A stretch of 64,000 bases of DNA from contig NZ_LATZ01000015.1 of the NCBI RefSeq assembly GCF_000981385.1, positions 32,726 through 96,725 on the forward strand. Reading direction: 5' to 3'. Of this stretch, positions 17,092 to 26,776 are shown one piece after another. The notes beneath the pieces were generated by a model. That model did not search any database. It was given only the letters and a program-made list of their open reading frames with translations, and was not told where the DNA came from. Source of the DNA: Bacillus sp. SA1-12. Its GTDB lineage: Bacteria; Bacillota; Bacilli; Bacillales; Bacillaceae. Every line of letters begins with the position of its first letter. Positions within the stretch are counted from its first letter, which is position 1. The translations under genes and the position numbers were made by a program.

Positions 17092-19371
17092 TTATTTTGT
17101 TTTTATATAAAGGTGGTAGTGCTCATGATTTATTTCCGCTAGTGGAACAAATTTAATTTGTTCTGCTTCATACATAAAATGATCTGTATCCCCAATTCTT
17201 ATAAATTTCTCATGAAGATTCTCTTCGTTTATTGGTAATTCCAAGTAATTCTCCTGATTTGAAATGGCTGCTAAAATGTATGGCCCATAAGCAATAGATA
17301 CAATGTTTTTCTTATCGGGCGTAGCTTCAAGTCTCAATGTCGGAGAAAATTGGATAGATACTCTATCACCTTTTATCCATTGTTTTTCAATTTCTAAGTA
17401 TCCATCTAGTTCTTTGGCATTATACTCCGAGTGATTGACCAAAATTTTCACAGTACCCTTATGCCAATAAGGTAAGCGGATTTTTAATGAATTTTTCTCC
17501 AATTTTTTTATATGCAATTCAAGAGATCCTGAAAATGGGTTATGAACTTTTTGCTCTATTTTTATCCCGTTTTCCTCATCATCAATTTCAGAAGAGACAA
17601 ATAAATTCACATACAGTGACTTATCATCAGTAAAGTACAGGGCTTCCGTGTATTTGAAATGATTTTCCAATCCTGTACCACGACAGCAAGAATTTTGATC
17701 ATCAAATCCTTTTTGACTGCCTGGACGGGTAGGCATAAAATACGTGCTAGCTCCTTGACATTCATGATCCGTACTTGAAAGGATATGATTGAACATTGTT
17801 CTTTCGTAATAATCCATAAAACTTACTTTATTTTCATATTCATAAAGATTTTTCGTTAACTTTAGCATGTTATAGGAAGCACAGGTTTCTGCAGTGTTGT
17901 CTGAAATATTTGCCCCAATTTGATAGGGCTGCTTAAACATTTCTCCCTCGCCGGTTCCGCCAATTGAATAAATATGTGATTTTACCACGGAATCCCAAAA
18001 GAAACGAGAGATTTCGTAGTATTTTTTCTCTTTTATGGCATCAAAAATTTTCATTGCACCAATCGCCTGCGGAATATGTTGATTGGCATGAAGTGAACCC
18101 AATGCATCAATCTTTTGTTCCATAGGGAAGAACAATCGATCATTGTCAAATAGTTTTGCTGCCTTAATATGCTTTTCCTTTTTTGTGTACATATATAATT
18201 CAGCCAGTGATTCATTTATTCCACCCAATTCACCAGCAATATACATTCCCCACATTTTTTTTAATTGTTTGTTTGGTAATACACTTAGACGATTGTATAC
18301 CCAATCCCCAAGTTTATCGGCAATGGTTAATGCTAAATCAATTTTTGCTAAATGGTAACTATCTAATAAACCAGCAAAAATTTTATGCAGTGTATAATAA
18401 GGCGCCCAAATTTGTGGATAACGTGTATACTTTTCTAAAAGATCGAATTGTTCTTCCGAATAGCCACTGAGAAATCCGTATCCATAGTTTCCATCTGCTT
18501 CAAAGGCCAACTGAATTTTATTTAGCTCAGAGATCATATAGGTTAGTTTTTCAAATATCGTTTTATTATCCGTTGCAGCATAACATAAAGCGAGTGAAGA
18601 TATATAGTGCCCTGTAGTGTGACCTCTTAGTAAACTATCAGGTGAATCCCACCCAATCATTTCAGGTGCACCTTTCGTATCCAAACCGGAAGCTTTTCTA
18701 AAGTTATAAAGCATCTGATCATCGTTAACAGAAAGTAAGTATATTAAACGTCGATCCTGTGCTTTCTTGAAAAGTGTGTTCTCTTTCAATCGAACCTTAG
18801 TAGGCGCAATACTATTTACTTTAGCGGTTTTTTCATGATAGATTTCAACATTTTTCATAATTTTGATTAATGCTTTTATCTCAAAGGCTGTATCCGTTAA
18901 TCTTCCATAAACAGTTTTTTCTCCTATTTCATCATAGATTTTTCTCTCTTCATCATTCCAAGTAATTGAGTGTGAAATCACGTCACCGCCTTTAGTTTGA
19001 ATGGCTACTGCTGACGGAAGGTAAAATTCCTCATTTACCTTCTTTTCAAGAACAATTGGAAAAACTTTTTCTAATTGAATTTTATTTTCTGCTTCTAAAA
19101 TATTAACTTCATAAATCTTATCCATTGAGAATTCACCATAAGAAAAAGTTGCAGTTATAGGAACAATTCGGTCACCTTTACCATATTCGGGACGATGAAC
19201 TCTACCTGTCCCATTAATCCAGCGATCATCCTTGGAACGCCAAGTAATTTTTGATCCAAATTTTCCTTCAGTCGGAAGTTTTATATCAAATTCTACTGTT
19301 TTTAAGTTTCCTAGATATAAAGCTTCAATATCTTTTTCAACAATTTCCCTATCACTTAATACATCTAACAT
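17092..19371 (-). CDS. GH127/GH146-type beta-L-arabinofuranosidase
   Basis: A 759-residue glycoside hydrolase of the DUF1680 (GH127/GH146) clan. An N-terminal part (about 1-190) looks like two degenerate Ig-like units; the (alpha/alpha)6 barrel follows (LLRGHTTGHYISSLAL near 250), then C-terminal beta domains. Zinc and catalytic residues known from HypBA1 are present: Glu495 and Cys497 in AETC, and Cys562-Cys563 in SCCRGTG. The CCxGTG form is closer to GH146 than to the CCPPN form of GH127. No signal peptide, so it acts in the cytoplasm on imported arabinosides. GGAGG precedes the ATG and a cre site lies 24-38 bases upstream of the start, so catabolite repression is likely. Confidence 0.88.
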   Translation of the reverse strand: MLDVLSDREIVEKDIEALYLGNLKTVEFDIKLPTEGKFGSKITWRSKDDRWINGTGRVHRPEYGKGDRIVPITATFSYGEFSMDKIYEVNILEAENKIQLEKVFPIVLEKKVNEEFYLPSAVAIQTKGGDVISHSITWNDEERKIYDEIGEKTVYGRLTDTAFEIKALIKIMKNVEIYHEKTAKVNSIAPTKVRLKENTLFKKAQDRRLIYLLSVNDDQMLYNFRKASGLDTKGAPEMIGWDSPDSLLRGHTTGHYISSLALCYAATDNKTIFEKLTYMISELNKIQLAFEADGNYGYGFLSGYSEEQFDLLEKYTRYPQIWAPYYTLHKIFAGLLDSYHLAKIDLALTIADKLGDWVYNRLSVLPNKQLKKMWGMYIAGELGGINESLAELYMYTKKEKHIKAAKLFDNDRLFFPMEQKIDALGSLHANQHIPQAIGAMKIFDAIKEKKYYEISRFFWDSVVKSHIYSIGGTGEGEMFKQPYQIGANISDNTAETCASYNMLKLTKNLYEYENKVSFMDYYERTMFNHILSSTDHECQGASTYFMPTRPGSQKGFDDQNSCCRGTGLENHFKYTEALYFTDDKSLYVNLFVSSEIDDEENGIKIEQKVHNPFSGSLELHIKKLEKNSLKIRLPYWHKGTVKILVNHSEYNAKELDGYLEIEKQWIKGDRVSIQFSPTLRLEATPDKKNIVSIAYGPYILAAISNQENYLELPINEENLHEKFIRIGDTDHFMYEAEQIKFVPLAEINHEHYHLYIKTK

Positions 19372-19394
19372 TATTTATCCTCCAATCATTATTT

Positions 19395-19409
19395 ATAAAA
19401 CGCTTACAT
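19395..19409 (-). promoter_or_regulatory. cre (CcpA) site of the GH127/GH146 gene
   Basis: On the minus strand ATGTAAGCGTTTTAT matches cre WTGNAANCGNWNNCW at 14 of 15 positions. It sits between promoter and start codon, where bound CcpA would block elongation. Confidence 0.65.
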
Positions 19410-19941
19410 AAAAAGTATACAAAAAAAGACTCATTATTGTCGGTAGTTAAAAAATAAGATTAGGTGGATTAAATTGACTTTATATTGTAACCTTCATAGC
19501 ACTGGAAAATGTACAACAGCCCAACTATTTTTCAAGAGAAAGAGGGTGCTATATAATTATAAAAGGTAGTAAAAGGGTGGATGAATCTTGTCTCTTATGT
19601 TTCATTAACTTACCAATACATACTTTAAACACGATTTTGAGTACATTATAAGGTGTGTATTTGCTGAACCTCCTCACAATCTTATAGTATCTTCGCTTAT
19701 TCATGGGGTCAAAGCCCAAAACATATTCCAATTAGTAGGGGAAGAGAAACACGCAAGGGAAAACATAATCCCATTGCCATTTCCTTTAGGAACGTTTGTA
19801 TAAGTGGATTGTTAGTGAAACATCTTCTATCAGAATAAAAAATCTTAAATACCACCTTTGCTATCCTTATATTGAGTAGTTAAGTTCCTTTTTTACTTTA
19901 CTTGAATAGTCAGTGAACAGGAGCTGATCAAGAAATTAGAA
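19410..19941. other. Intergenic, no gene recognised
   Basis: A 60-codon minus-strand frame at 19549-19731 has no ribosome binding site or motif and is not called. Confidence 0.4.
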
Positions 19942-19982
19942 AAAATATGAAAAGGACCCACATATATCTGGGTCCCTATCCT
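19942..19982 (-). terminator. Terminator of the metalloprotease gene
   Basis: GGACCCA (19954-19960) pairs with TGGGTCC (19969-19975). On the minus strand it is followed by TTTTCATATTTTTT; the plus strand also has a weaker CTATCCTTTTT tail. Confidence 0.75.
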
Positions 19983-20065
19983 TTTTATTCTCGGTTCGAA
20001 CAATCATTGGACCGGGCTATAATTCAACCTTCAGACGATCCTTCATTGGGTTCAGATGCCTTTGT

Positions 20066-21646
20066 TTAGCGTACTTTAATTGAAAATGTTTTCTTTACCG
20101 GAATGCTTTTTTCATCATAATCTCTTAATTCAACGGTAAAAGTGTAGTTCTCTTTTAATTGTTTTTTTGATACTTTTCCATTTATGGTTCCGGTAAACCT
20201 GTTTAAACTCAATCCTTCAGGAAGAGAGCCCTCCACTATTCTCCAATCATAAAATGGAACACCACCCATTGCCGATAACTTTTGTGCATATTTGTTGCCT
20301 TTACTTGCATTATCTAGAGAAGAAGTAACAATTTGAGGCTTAAGAAAAGGTGTTAGGTTTTTGTTCAGCTTCCATCCCGCATTTTCTGCAACTAATAAAG
20401 TGAGTTTTGTCAACATCCATCTCCTTGTTGGGAAATAATGCTTCCAACCTGCACTCTGCCCGCTTATACGATCCCAATATTTTTCGTCACCAGGTATATG
20501 GTAACTGCTATCAAGTGAAACAGGGTATCCCTGATAATTAATGACATCAGGATCATTACCGCCATTCTTCTTATATTCTTGCATACCAGACCAATACTCA
20601 TGAAATGCTAGTGAATGCCCAAATTCGTGCATCATTAGACCATAAACATCTGTTACTTTATATAAATCAGTTAAATACCATTTTTCATCATCTAGTGATG
20701 TAAATGGAATGGCTCCATCAATAAACTCTAAAATTAAACCTAGAGATCTATGGATTTGTTCCGGTACCATTTCACCGTTTCTTGTATGGTAATTTCCATT
20801 ATTAGCCGGATACCCTGTAGACCATGGATCATTCAGTCCTCTCATAGCGATCCACATACCGTTATAAGGCACATTGTTTGTTACTTCTACATGATTTTCC
20901 CAATTATCACCCGGAATCATAATACTTTCAGAGTTTGCGGGAACCTCATCAAAGGGTTCCATATCAAAGAAGTAAAACCAGTCTTTAATAGCCTGTTCTG
21001 CAGCATTTCTGATTCCTTCATCCTTAAAGTATCCTGTAATTGTGTCAGACCGATAATCAAAATGCAGAGGGAAATTTGTTTCTTTATTATCATCCTGATC
21101 CCAAACTCTAATAGGTATGTTTTGAGTATGTTCTTTGCCAATTTTGTCCGAAGTGATAAAAGTTAATTTATATTTTTCAACTTCATTCGGACCACCAATA
21201 CGGTCAGGATGAATTTCCAGTTTAAAATCCTTTTTCTCTTCAGCGTTGGAAAATGTTAACGTTTTTGTCGCCCCATCCTTAGACAACTCGCTTGGCAAAT
21301 CCATCATTAAACGAGAGGTTCCTGTTGCTTTAATTGTTATGGTTACAGGAAACACAGCATCTTTTGGCGGTTTAACTGTAAGTTTTACATAAGGGTTCGC
21401 GATATATCCCTGCCAGTCTACGAGTTCAACACCATAGTCGTTGATGTTTCTTTCGAAAATATCATAGATCTGAGTATGTGAAAGTTCACTTAAATTTGGT
21501 TCAGTTCCTGTTTTTTTAGAAGCTACCATGTTATTTGACTGATCTAGTAAACTATTATTTGATGTTTCCGCAAAACTTTGTTGAACAGAAAGCACTAAAG
21601 ATGCAATCATTGTAAGAATGAATACGATAGGTAATTTTCTTTTCAC
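20066..21646 (-). CDS. Secreted zinc metalloprotease with He_PIG-like domain
   Basis: A 526-residue protein with a clear signal peptide (MKRKLPIVFILTMIASLVLS, cleaved near SFAE). A beta-rich region (about 50-200) precedes a catalytic region with HEFGHSLAFH: His340, Glu341, His344 and a third His349. In metzincins the third ligand is at position +10 from the first His (HExxHxxGxxH); here the next His is at +9, with Trp352 after it, so the clan is uncertain. Residues about 445-526 resemble a putative Ig (He_PIG) domain (GSLPEGLSLNRFTGTINGKV). A terminator follows and an AraC regulator is divergent at the 5' side. A role in releasing protein or glycoprotein fragments outside the cell fits the peptidase-rich locus, by inference. 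Confidence 0.8.
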   Translation of the reverse strand: MKRKLPIVFILTMIASLVLSVQQSFAETSNNSLLDQSNNMVASKKTGTEPNLSELSHTQIYDIFERNINDYGVELVDWQGYIANPYVKLTVKPPKDAVFPVTITIKATGTSRLMMDLPSELSKDGATKTLTFSNAEEKKDFKLEIHPDRIGGPNEVEKYKLTFITSDKIGKEHTQNIPIRVWDQDDNKETNFPLHFDYRSDTITGYFKDEGIRNAAEQAIKDWFYFFDMEPFDEVPANSESIMIPGDNWENHVEVTNNVPYNGMWIAMRGLNDPWSTGYPANNGNYHTRNGEMVPEQIHRSLGLILEFIDGAIPFTSLDDEKWYLTDLYKVTDVYGLMMHEFGHSLAFHEYWSGMQEYKKNGGNDPDVINYQGYPVSLDSSYHIPGDEKYWDRISGQSAGWKHYFPTRRWMLTKLTLLVAENAGWKLNKNLTPFLKPQIVTSSLDNASKGNKYAQKLSAMGGVPFYDWRIVEGSLPEGLSLNRFTGTINGKVSKKQLKENYTFTVELRDYDEKSIPVKKTFSIKVR

Positions 21647-22266
21647 TTTTATACCTCCATTCAGAAGTTACTACATCCAACATATGCCTGGGTGTTTGGC
21701 TAAATTGGCTGGTATTAGTTCAAGCTATGGTTTGGCAGAGCCCTAAATCAGCGATCTGCGAGGCAAATTCTTGACAATGGTATAAAACCTATGCTTTGCT
21801 CAAGGACTTATTTAGCATACCTTCCTTTATTCTCACAGCACCTGATATATTGAAGTAAAACAGTTGGCTTGATTGTCAAAAATGGGCAGCTTCCTGTAGT
21901 ATTTTCAATAAAACTCTACACTGAAAAAGTGTTTTTAGAGCTTTTGAGACTACCCAAATTTCCATGGATTGTACTCAAGGTAACAACAGTAAAAATGTGC
22001 TTTCGATTTGTAAATTTGAATCACCTCCTATAAAGTTAGTTAGCTGTGTCTTCTGCATTTGTGATAAAATACGATTAAAGTTTTACATCTTAAAGCTCAC
22101 GGATGGCAGGAAATGCAGAATAGTTCAATTGGTAAAATGATACAATTTTGGACCTATCATTGTCGGTAGTACAGCAATCACATTTGGTGTATAAAACCGA
22201 CCTTTTTAAAAATAATACGGCAATGAAGGAAGAATAAATGAATTTCAAATAGAGGGATGAAACATA
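21647..22266. other. Divergent promoter region, possibly containing debris
   Basis: It carries the upstream regions of the protease (minus) and AraC gene (plus). An AGGAGGTGATT on the minus strand at about 22018-22028 is not followed by a proper start codon and may be a leftover ribosome binding site. Confidence 0.35.
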
Positions 22267-23163
22267 TTGAGTCAATTCCTAAAAACCGATGTAAATATAC
22301 CGATCGAATTTATTTCATGTGGCCAATTTTTATCAAGGGAACCTTGGACGCACACAAGGAGAAACCTAAAAAGTTTTGTAATAATTATTGGTGTGAAAGG
22401 CACTCTTTACATTACTCAAGAAGGTACGCAGTATGAAATTAAGCCCGGGGATATTTTACTTTTGTTAAGCTCGCATACCCATCTTGGTCATAGGGAGTGT
22501 AAGCCTGGGGTGTCATTTTATTGGTGCCATTTTAATTGCAGTAACCATTTTACATTGATTGATGATAAGACTATGGAAGATGAAGTAATATCATTTCGTT
22601 CTAATCCTGCTTATGATCGTTCTAACCCGCATATTTTTATACCAATCTATTCAAAACCTCAAAGAGTTGAGCGAATTAATATACTATTTAATCAATTACT
22701 AGATGTGTCCAATGCAAACTACTATAACAAAAGAAGTGTTGATTATATAATCACAACTTTGTTAATTGAAATATCAGAACAAGCTCTTACCAATTTCCAA
22801 ACAACAAAGGAAAAAACAAAAGTTGATAAAAATCTAGTGAAGATTGTTGAATGGCTTCGTATACATACAACGGATAATATCTCAGTTACTTCGGTAGCAG
22901 AACAGTTCAATTACAATAAAGATTATTTATCTCGCATTTTTAAGCAAAAAATCGGAATAAATATCCAAGAATATATTCATATTCTCAAAGTATCTAAAGC
23001 AAAAGATCTATTATCTTCTACAAACCTTGGAATTAAAGAGATTGCTTATACAGTCGGAATTTCTGATGAAAAATATTTTATGAAGCTATTTAAGAAATAC
23101 GAAAAATTAACCCCAACAGAATTTCGAAAAGCTTACTATCGGACACATTTAAATAAAGAATAA
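22267..23163 (+). CDS. AraC-family transcriptional regulator
   Basis: A 298-residue regulator with an N-terminal cupin-like sensing domain (YEIKPGDILLLLSSHTHLGH near 58-77) and a C-terminal pair of helix-turn-helices (ISVTSVAEQFNYNKDYLSRI and LGIKEIAYTVGISDEKYFMK, then LTPTEFRKAY). The start is TTG 22267, ten bases after GAGGG; no better start is visible. It is divergent from the secreted protease and downstream of the arabinofuranosidase, so it may control either. Many such cupin-AraC proteins respond to sugars from plant polysaccharides. It ends in its own terminator. Confidence 0.88.
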   Translation: MSQFLKTDVNIPIEFISCGQFLSREPWTHTRRNLKSFVIIIGVKGTLYITQEGTQYEIKPGDILLLLSSHTHLGHRECKPGVSFYWCHFNCSNHFTLIDDKTMEDEVISFRSNPAYDRSNPHIFIPIYSKPQRVERINILFNQLLDVSNANYYNKRSVDYIITTLLIEISEQALTNFQTTKEKTKVDKNLVKIVEWLRIHTTDNISVTSVAEQFNYNKDYLSRIFKQKIGINIQEYIHILKVSKAKDLLSSTNLGIKEIAYTVGISDEKYFMKLFKKYEKLTPTEFRKAYYRTHLNKE

Positions 23164-23167
23164 AAAA

Positions 23168-23196
23168 CAGAGGGGGAATACGCCCCTCATTTTTAA
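23168..23196 (+). terminator. Terminator after the AraC gene
   Basis: GAGGGG pairs with CCCCTC around GAATACG, followed by ATTTTT. Confidence 0.75.
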
Positions 23197-23978
23197 TGAT
23201 TATTCTCCTTATTTGTTAATCTGTTCTGTCAAATCTCCTTAATTTTTGCACCTTTTTCCCCCACATTAGCTTTGATTTAAACAACATATTCGGGAACATC
23301 ATCTTTTTTTCGTCGTTGAGACATTCAAAAATATTACCGCTTAATTTAGTCAGTTTATATATTCCACTTTAAGAGACCGTAAGGAAGATATTATGGAGCT
23401 GAGTCCGCGTTTTTTTAATGAAAAATATCAACTTTATCTAAAAGGTAGGAATAATCCACCTAATATTTAATTTTGGCTACTGACATTTAATATTCGGTGA
23501 TGCTATCATTTCGTTTGAAAGCGCATCCACAAAAGTTAAACTAATACATGAAAGGAAAACTATCCTTGATTTTTGTATGATTGAAATAAGGTACAGAATA
23601 ATATTTTACAAATATCATTCCTTTTATTAGAGAATAGGAGTCAAGTGGTTAGAAAGAAATCAACAATCAATAACGATGATGACACGATAAAAGTTTAATA
23701 ATCGTTTTTTTGTGAAAGGTTTGCACTGTGGTCTGGAATGACTTATTAAATTAAAAGTTGAAAACTAACATACACATGGACTAGGTTTAAAGCAACTAAA
23801 ATGTGCATATTCATCAGATTGGTATCTAATAAGGTCTGATTCTGCTGTATTGGTAGTATCAGTAATCTTTATTGGTCAAAAGAATGATGTTGAGTGTATA
23901 AGTCGTACTGAAAAAATAGTAGTTGATTGATTAAACGAATACATGTCAAAAAAACAAACCATTTAGGGAGTGGAACCA
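23197..23978. other. Intergenic with an orphan cre site
   Basis: No coding frame survives. The only clear signal is the perfect cre match at 23515-23529. The segment probably once held a carbohydrate gene or the promoter of the peptidase gene at 23979. Confidence 0.4.
23515..23529 (+). promoter_or_regulatory. Perfect-match cre (CcpA) site
   Basis: TTGAAAGCGCATCCA matches WTGNAANCGNWNNCW at all 15 positions. It lies 450 bp before the next intact gene, so its target may be lost or it may control the M24 peptidase transcript. Confidence 0.65.
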
Positions 23979-25043
23979 TTGAATAAAATAATGAAGCTTA
24001 GAAGCGTGTTTGAAGAGTTGGAGATTGATGGAATGATTATTGCCAGCCCAACGAATCGAAGATATATGACTGGATTTACTGGAACTGCTGGTGTTGTAAT
24101 TGTTTCAAGAGAAGAAGCAGTATTTGTTACTGATTTTCGGTATGTAGAGCAAGCTACCAGTCAAGCAAAAGGGTATACTATTGTGCAGTATAAAGATGAT
24201 TTAACAGCAGAAATAGCAAAACAGGTTATAAGCCTAGGAATGACTAAACTTGGATTCGAGGAAGAACATCTTTCGTATAAAGAATTCCGAAAATACACTG
24301 AAGCGATTAATATATCTTTTGTACCTACTTCTGGGGTAGTTGAAAAGCTTCGTGAAATCAAAACGGAAGAAGAAATTGCCGTTATTAAAAGAGCAGCAGC
24401 AATAGGAGATATTGCTTTTACACATATAGTAAACTTTATTAAACCTGGTATAACAGAAAAAAATGTTGCCAATGAATTAGAGCTTGTCATGAGAAGAGAA
24501 GGGGCTACATCCTCTGCTTATGATATCATAGTGGCTTCAGGATATCGTTCAGCACTACCGCATGGCATCGCATCAGACAAGGTAATTGAAAAAGGTGATA
24601 TGGTTACCCTTGATTTTGGTGCATATTATAATGGATATCGTTCAGATTTAACGCGAACTGTAGCTGTTGGAGAGCCGGATGGAAAACTAAAAGAAATCTA
24701 TCAAGTGGTTTTGCAAGCACTTAATAAAGGTGTCACTGGATTACGGGCAGGACTTACGACAAATGAAGTAGACGCACTACCACGCAGCTACATTCAAGAA
24801 AAAGGTTATGGAGATTATTTTGGGCACGGTGCAGGTCATGGAATAGGACTAGATATTCATGAAAATCCATTTTTTAGCACAAAAGGAAAACCTCAAAAAA
24901 TAGTAGCAGGAATGGTAGTAACTATAGAGCCTGGTATTTACATTCCCAATCTTGGTGGTGTACGAATTGAAGATGATCTCCTTGTAACAGAAAACGGAAA
25001 TGAAGTACTTACTCAATCAATAAGAGAGTTAACAATTATATAG
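23979..25043 (+). CDS. M24 family Xaa-Pro peptidase-like protein
   Basis: A 354-residue cytoplasmic member of M24 (aminopeptidase P / prolidase fold). The N-terminal creatinase-like domain (DGMIIASPTNRRYMTGFTGT) precedes the pita-bread domain with all five metal ligands in context: Asp in TLDFGAYYNGYRSD (two Asp), His in HGAGHGIGLDIHE, Glu in EPGIYIPNLGG and Glu in VRIEDDL. Such enzymes cut the bond before or after proline, which ordinary peptidases cannot. The TTG at 23979 is chosen as start because AGGGAG ends 8 bases before it; a GTG at 23970 overlaps that ribosome binding site. A second M24 gene lies at 34451. Both stand near hydroxyproline catabolism, so peptides rich in Pro/Hyp are likely substrates. 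Confidence 0.9.
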   Translation: MNKIMKLRSVFEELEIDGMIIASPTNRRYMTGFTGTAGVVIVSREEAVFVTDFRYVEQATSQAKGYTIVQYKDDLTAEIAKQVISLGMTKLGFEEEHLSYKEFRKYTEAINISFVPTSGVVEKLREIKTEEEIAVIKRAAAIGDIAFTHIVNFIKPGITEKNVANELELVMRREGATSSAYDIIVASGYRSALPHGIASDKVIEKGDMVTLDFGAYYNGYRSDLTRTVAVGEPDGKLKEIYQVVLQALNKGVTGLRAGLTTNEVDALPRSYIQEKGYGDYFGHGAGHGIGLDIHENPFFSTKGKPQKIVAGMVVTIEPGIYIPNLGGVRIEDDLLVTENGNEVLTQSIRELTII

Positions 25044-26159
25044 ATTTATCTGGGAAGTAAGACTTGATGGTCAGGCCATAATCTTTCCGTATTAACCCTG
25101 TACTTCGAGGAAGTTAGTAGATTACAAGATAAGAAAATTGTACATGTTAAAATGCACTACTTCAAAAAATGAGGCAATAAATGATAATAATAGGCACATT
25201 ATGTTGAAGATGCTCCCCTTTAGGTAGACAGATTAAAAATAAAAATCTGTTTTACCCTAAGGGGAGCTATTTATGTTCAATCTAAAATTTAACCATAATA
25301 GAATCTACTGATTATGAAAACCTTTTGCATACAAGCAGTCATTCGAAAGGCAGAAAACGTTCCAAATACTCTTTCCCTTAACACGTGTCAGAAAATGTGT
25401 TGAATCGCGAATGAATAGCTTGATAATGGACCAATTCAGAACAAATAGCAATTGTAAAAATTATAATGGGTAGAATTTAAATAAGATCAACGTGATGGTG
25501 AATGTAGGAATGAATATTTTCCCCTAGTCGGAAGTTGCGAAGAAAATTAACTACTATTTGTTTGTTTTTAAGGATATAATCCGAGTTTAAAATCTCATGA
25601 GTTGCTGTTCTGCAAATCTTTTACTTGTGTTTGATGATAATCTCCTTACTGTCTAAAATGATTAGCACTGTAAAAAAATTTTTACTCCGATTGTATAAAA
25701 TGTTTAAATAGTATCTTTTAGTATAGTCTCAATGTCATTTAAAACTTGGTACATATTTTGCAAATAAAGAGATGAATTCTTTTCGCTGGAAGGGAGGAGC
25801 TATGTTAAATGAAGTACTATGATTGTCATTAGTACCAATAAGAAGGTCGTTATATTTGTTACTTTTCTTATTGTAGAACAAGGAAATTATCAAATGAATT
25901 TTTACGGTTATCAATTAAATGAATTATTACATGAAGAAGCTTCCAAAACCATTAAATTTATAGTCGGATTTTTACACCTAATGTAATAGTTGGACCACTG
26001 ACAAAATTTAGGGACAAATGATATTATTTTAGTGGATAACACAATTCTAAATATTAAGATTATTGTGAACGGTAAGCGATTACAAGGGGGTCAAACAGGT
26101 GAAATTATCAATATTTTACTAATCATTTTATTAATCAATTTATTGAAATGAGTTTATTC
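25044..26159. other. Decayed region before the ABC operon
   Basis: About 1.1 kb without an intact gene. It holds the inverted-repeat structure at 25212-25267, a 55-codon plus frame at 25819-25986 with no known motif, and a cre-like site at 26070-26084 (13 of 15) that would have served the GH127 relic following it. Confidence 0.45.
25212..25267. repeat. Paired inverted repeats, possible abutted IS ends
   Basis: GCTCCCCTTTAGGTAGACAG (from 25212, arm to 25234) pairs with the arm at 25244-25267, whose reverse complement reads GCTCCCCTTAGGGTAAAACA. The arms match at roughly 19 of 23 positions with a 9-base AT loop. No T-run follows. A related layout with a similar CTCC..TTTAGGT core lies at 44359-44405. 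They look like left and right ends of an insertion element joined after loss of its inside, or a small MITE; a transcription terminator is less likely. Confidence 0.4.
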
Positions 26160-26565
26160 TTTCATTCAAATAAAGGCTGCATGGAAACGAATGGAAGATG
26201 CTGAAATTAGTAAGCTAGTAAATAGTAAATTAACAGATCATTTAAAAAAACGACAAAAAAGTCTTTCTTATTACGCTTTTTACTGGAAAAGAACCTGGAG
26301 GGAAAGCTGAGCAGTCTCCAATCGTCATGAAATGTAATGTGTGTGGGTCATAAGATTGAAACTACTTTTGCCTATTTTCAGGGTACTGGAAAACAAAACT
26401 TCTCGATATTATGTGCTACTAATCATATTGATTCTGTCTTCAGTAAAGCAAATGTGCTACGAAGTTCATCAAGAAATCGAATCAGCAGCAGTAAGACTTT
26501 ATAGAATGACAGGAAATAAACGCTACTTAAGACTTAATAAATTTTTTATTACTAATCGAGGTTAA
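26160..26565 (+). pseudogene. Relic of a second GH127 gene
   Basis: Broken frames align in order with residues about 70-218 of the intact GH127 protein at 30148. Examples are DAEISKLVNSKL against DPELDKLVDEVI, GHKIETTFAYFQGT against GHLMEAGVAHFEAT, NHIDSVF against DHIDSIF, and the last 33 residues (from HQEIESAAVRLYRMTG to FFITNRG), identical at 22 of 33. Several frameshifts separate the pieces, and the C-terminal half with the zinc site is absent. A cre-like site lies at 26070-26084. It shows that the ancestor had tandem GH127 genes flanking the ABC importer. Confidence 0.75.
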
Positions 26566-26776
26566 AAAAGGATCAAATTGTTTTCTATAATTAGTCTATT
26601 ACTTTTTGGAATAGTCAGATTTATACACCATTTTGCATTCTCCATCTGCGGACGATCATTCTATACTTCAATTAATATTTCGAAAGACTCAAAATTTTCC
26701 AAAGTTATTCATTCACCAAACATCCTTGAATATTACATAAAAATTAATTAGGAAAAATAGAGAAAGGTGTGGGGAA

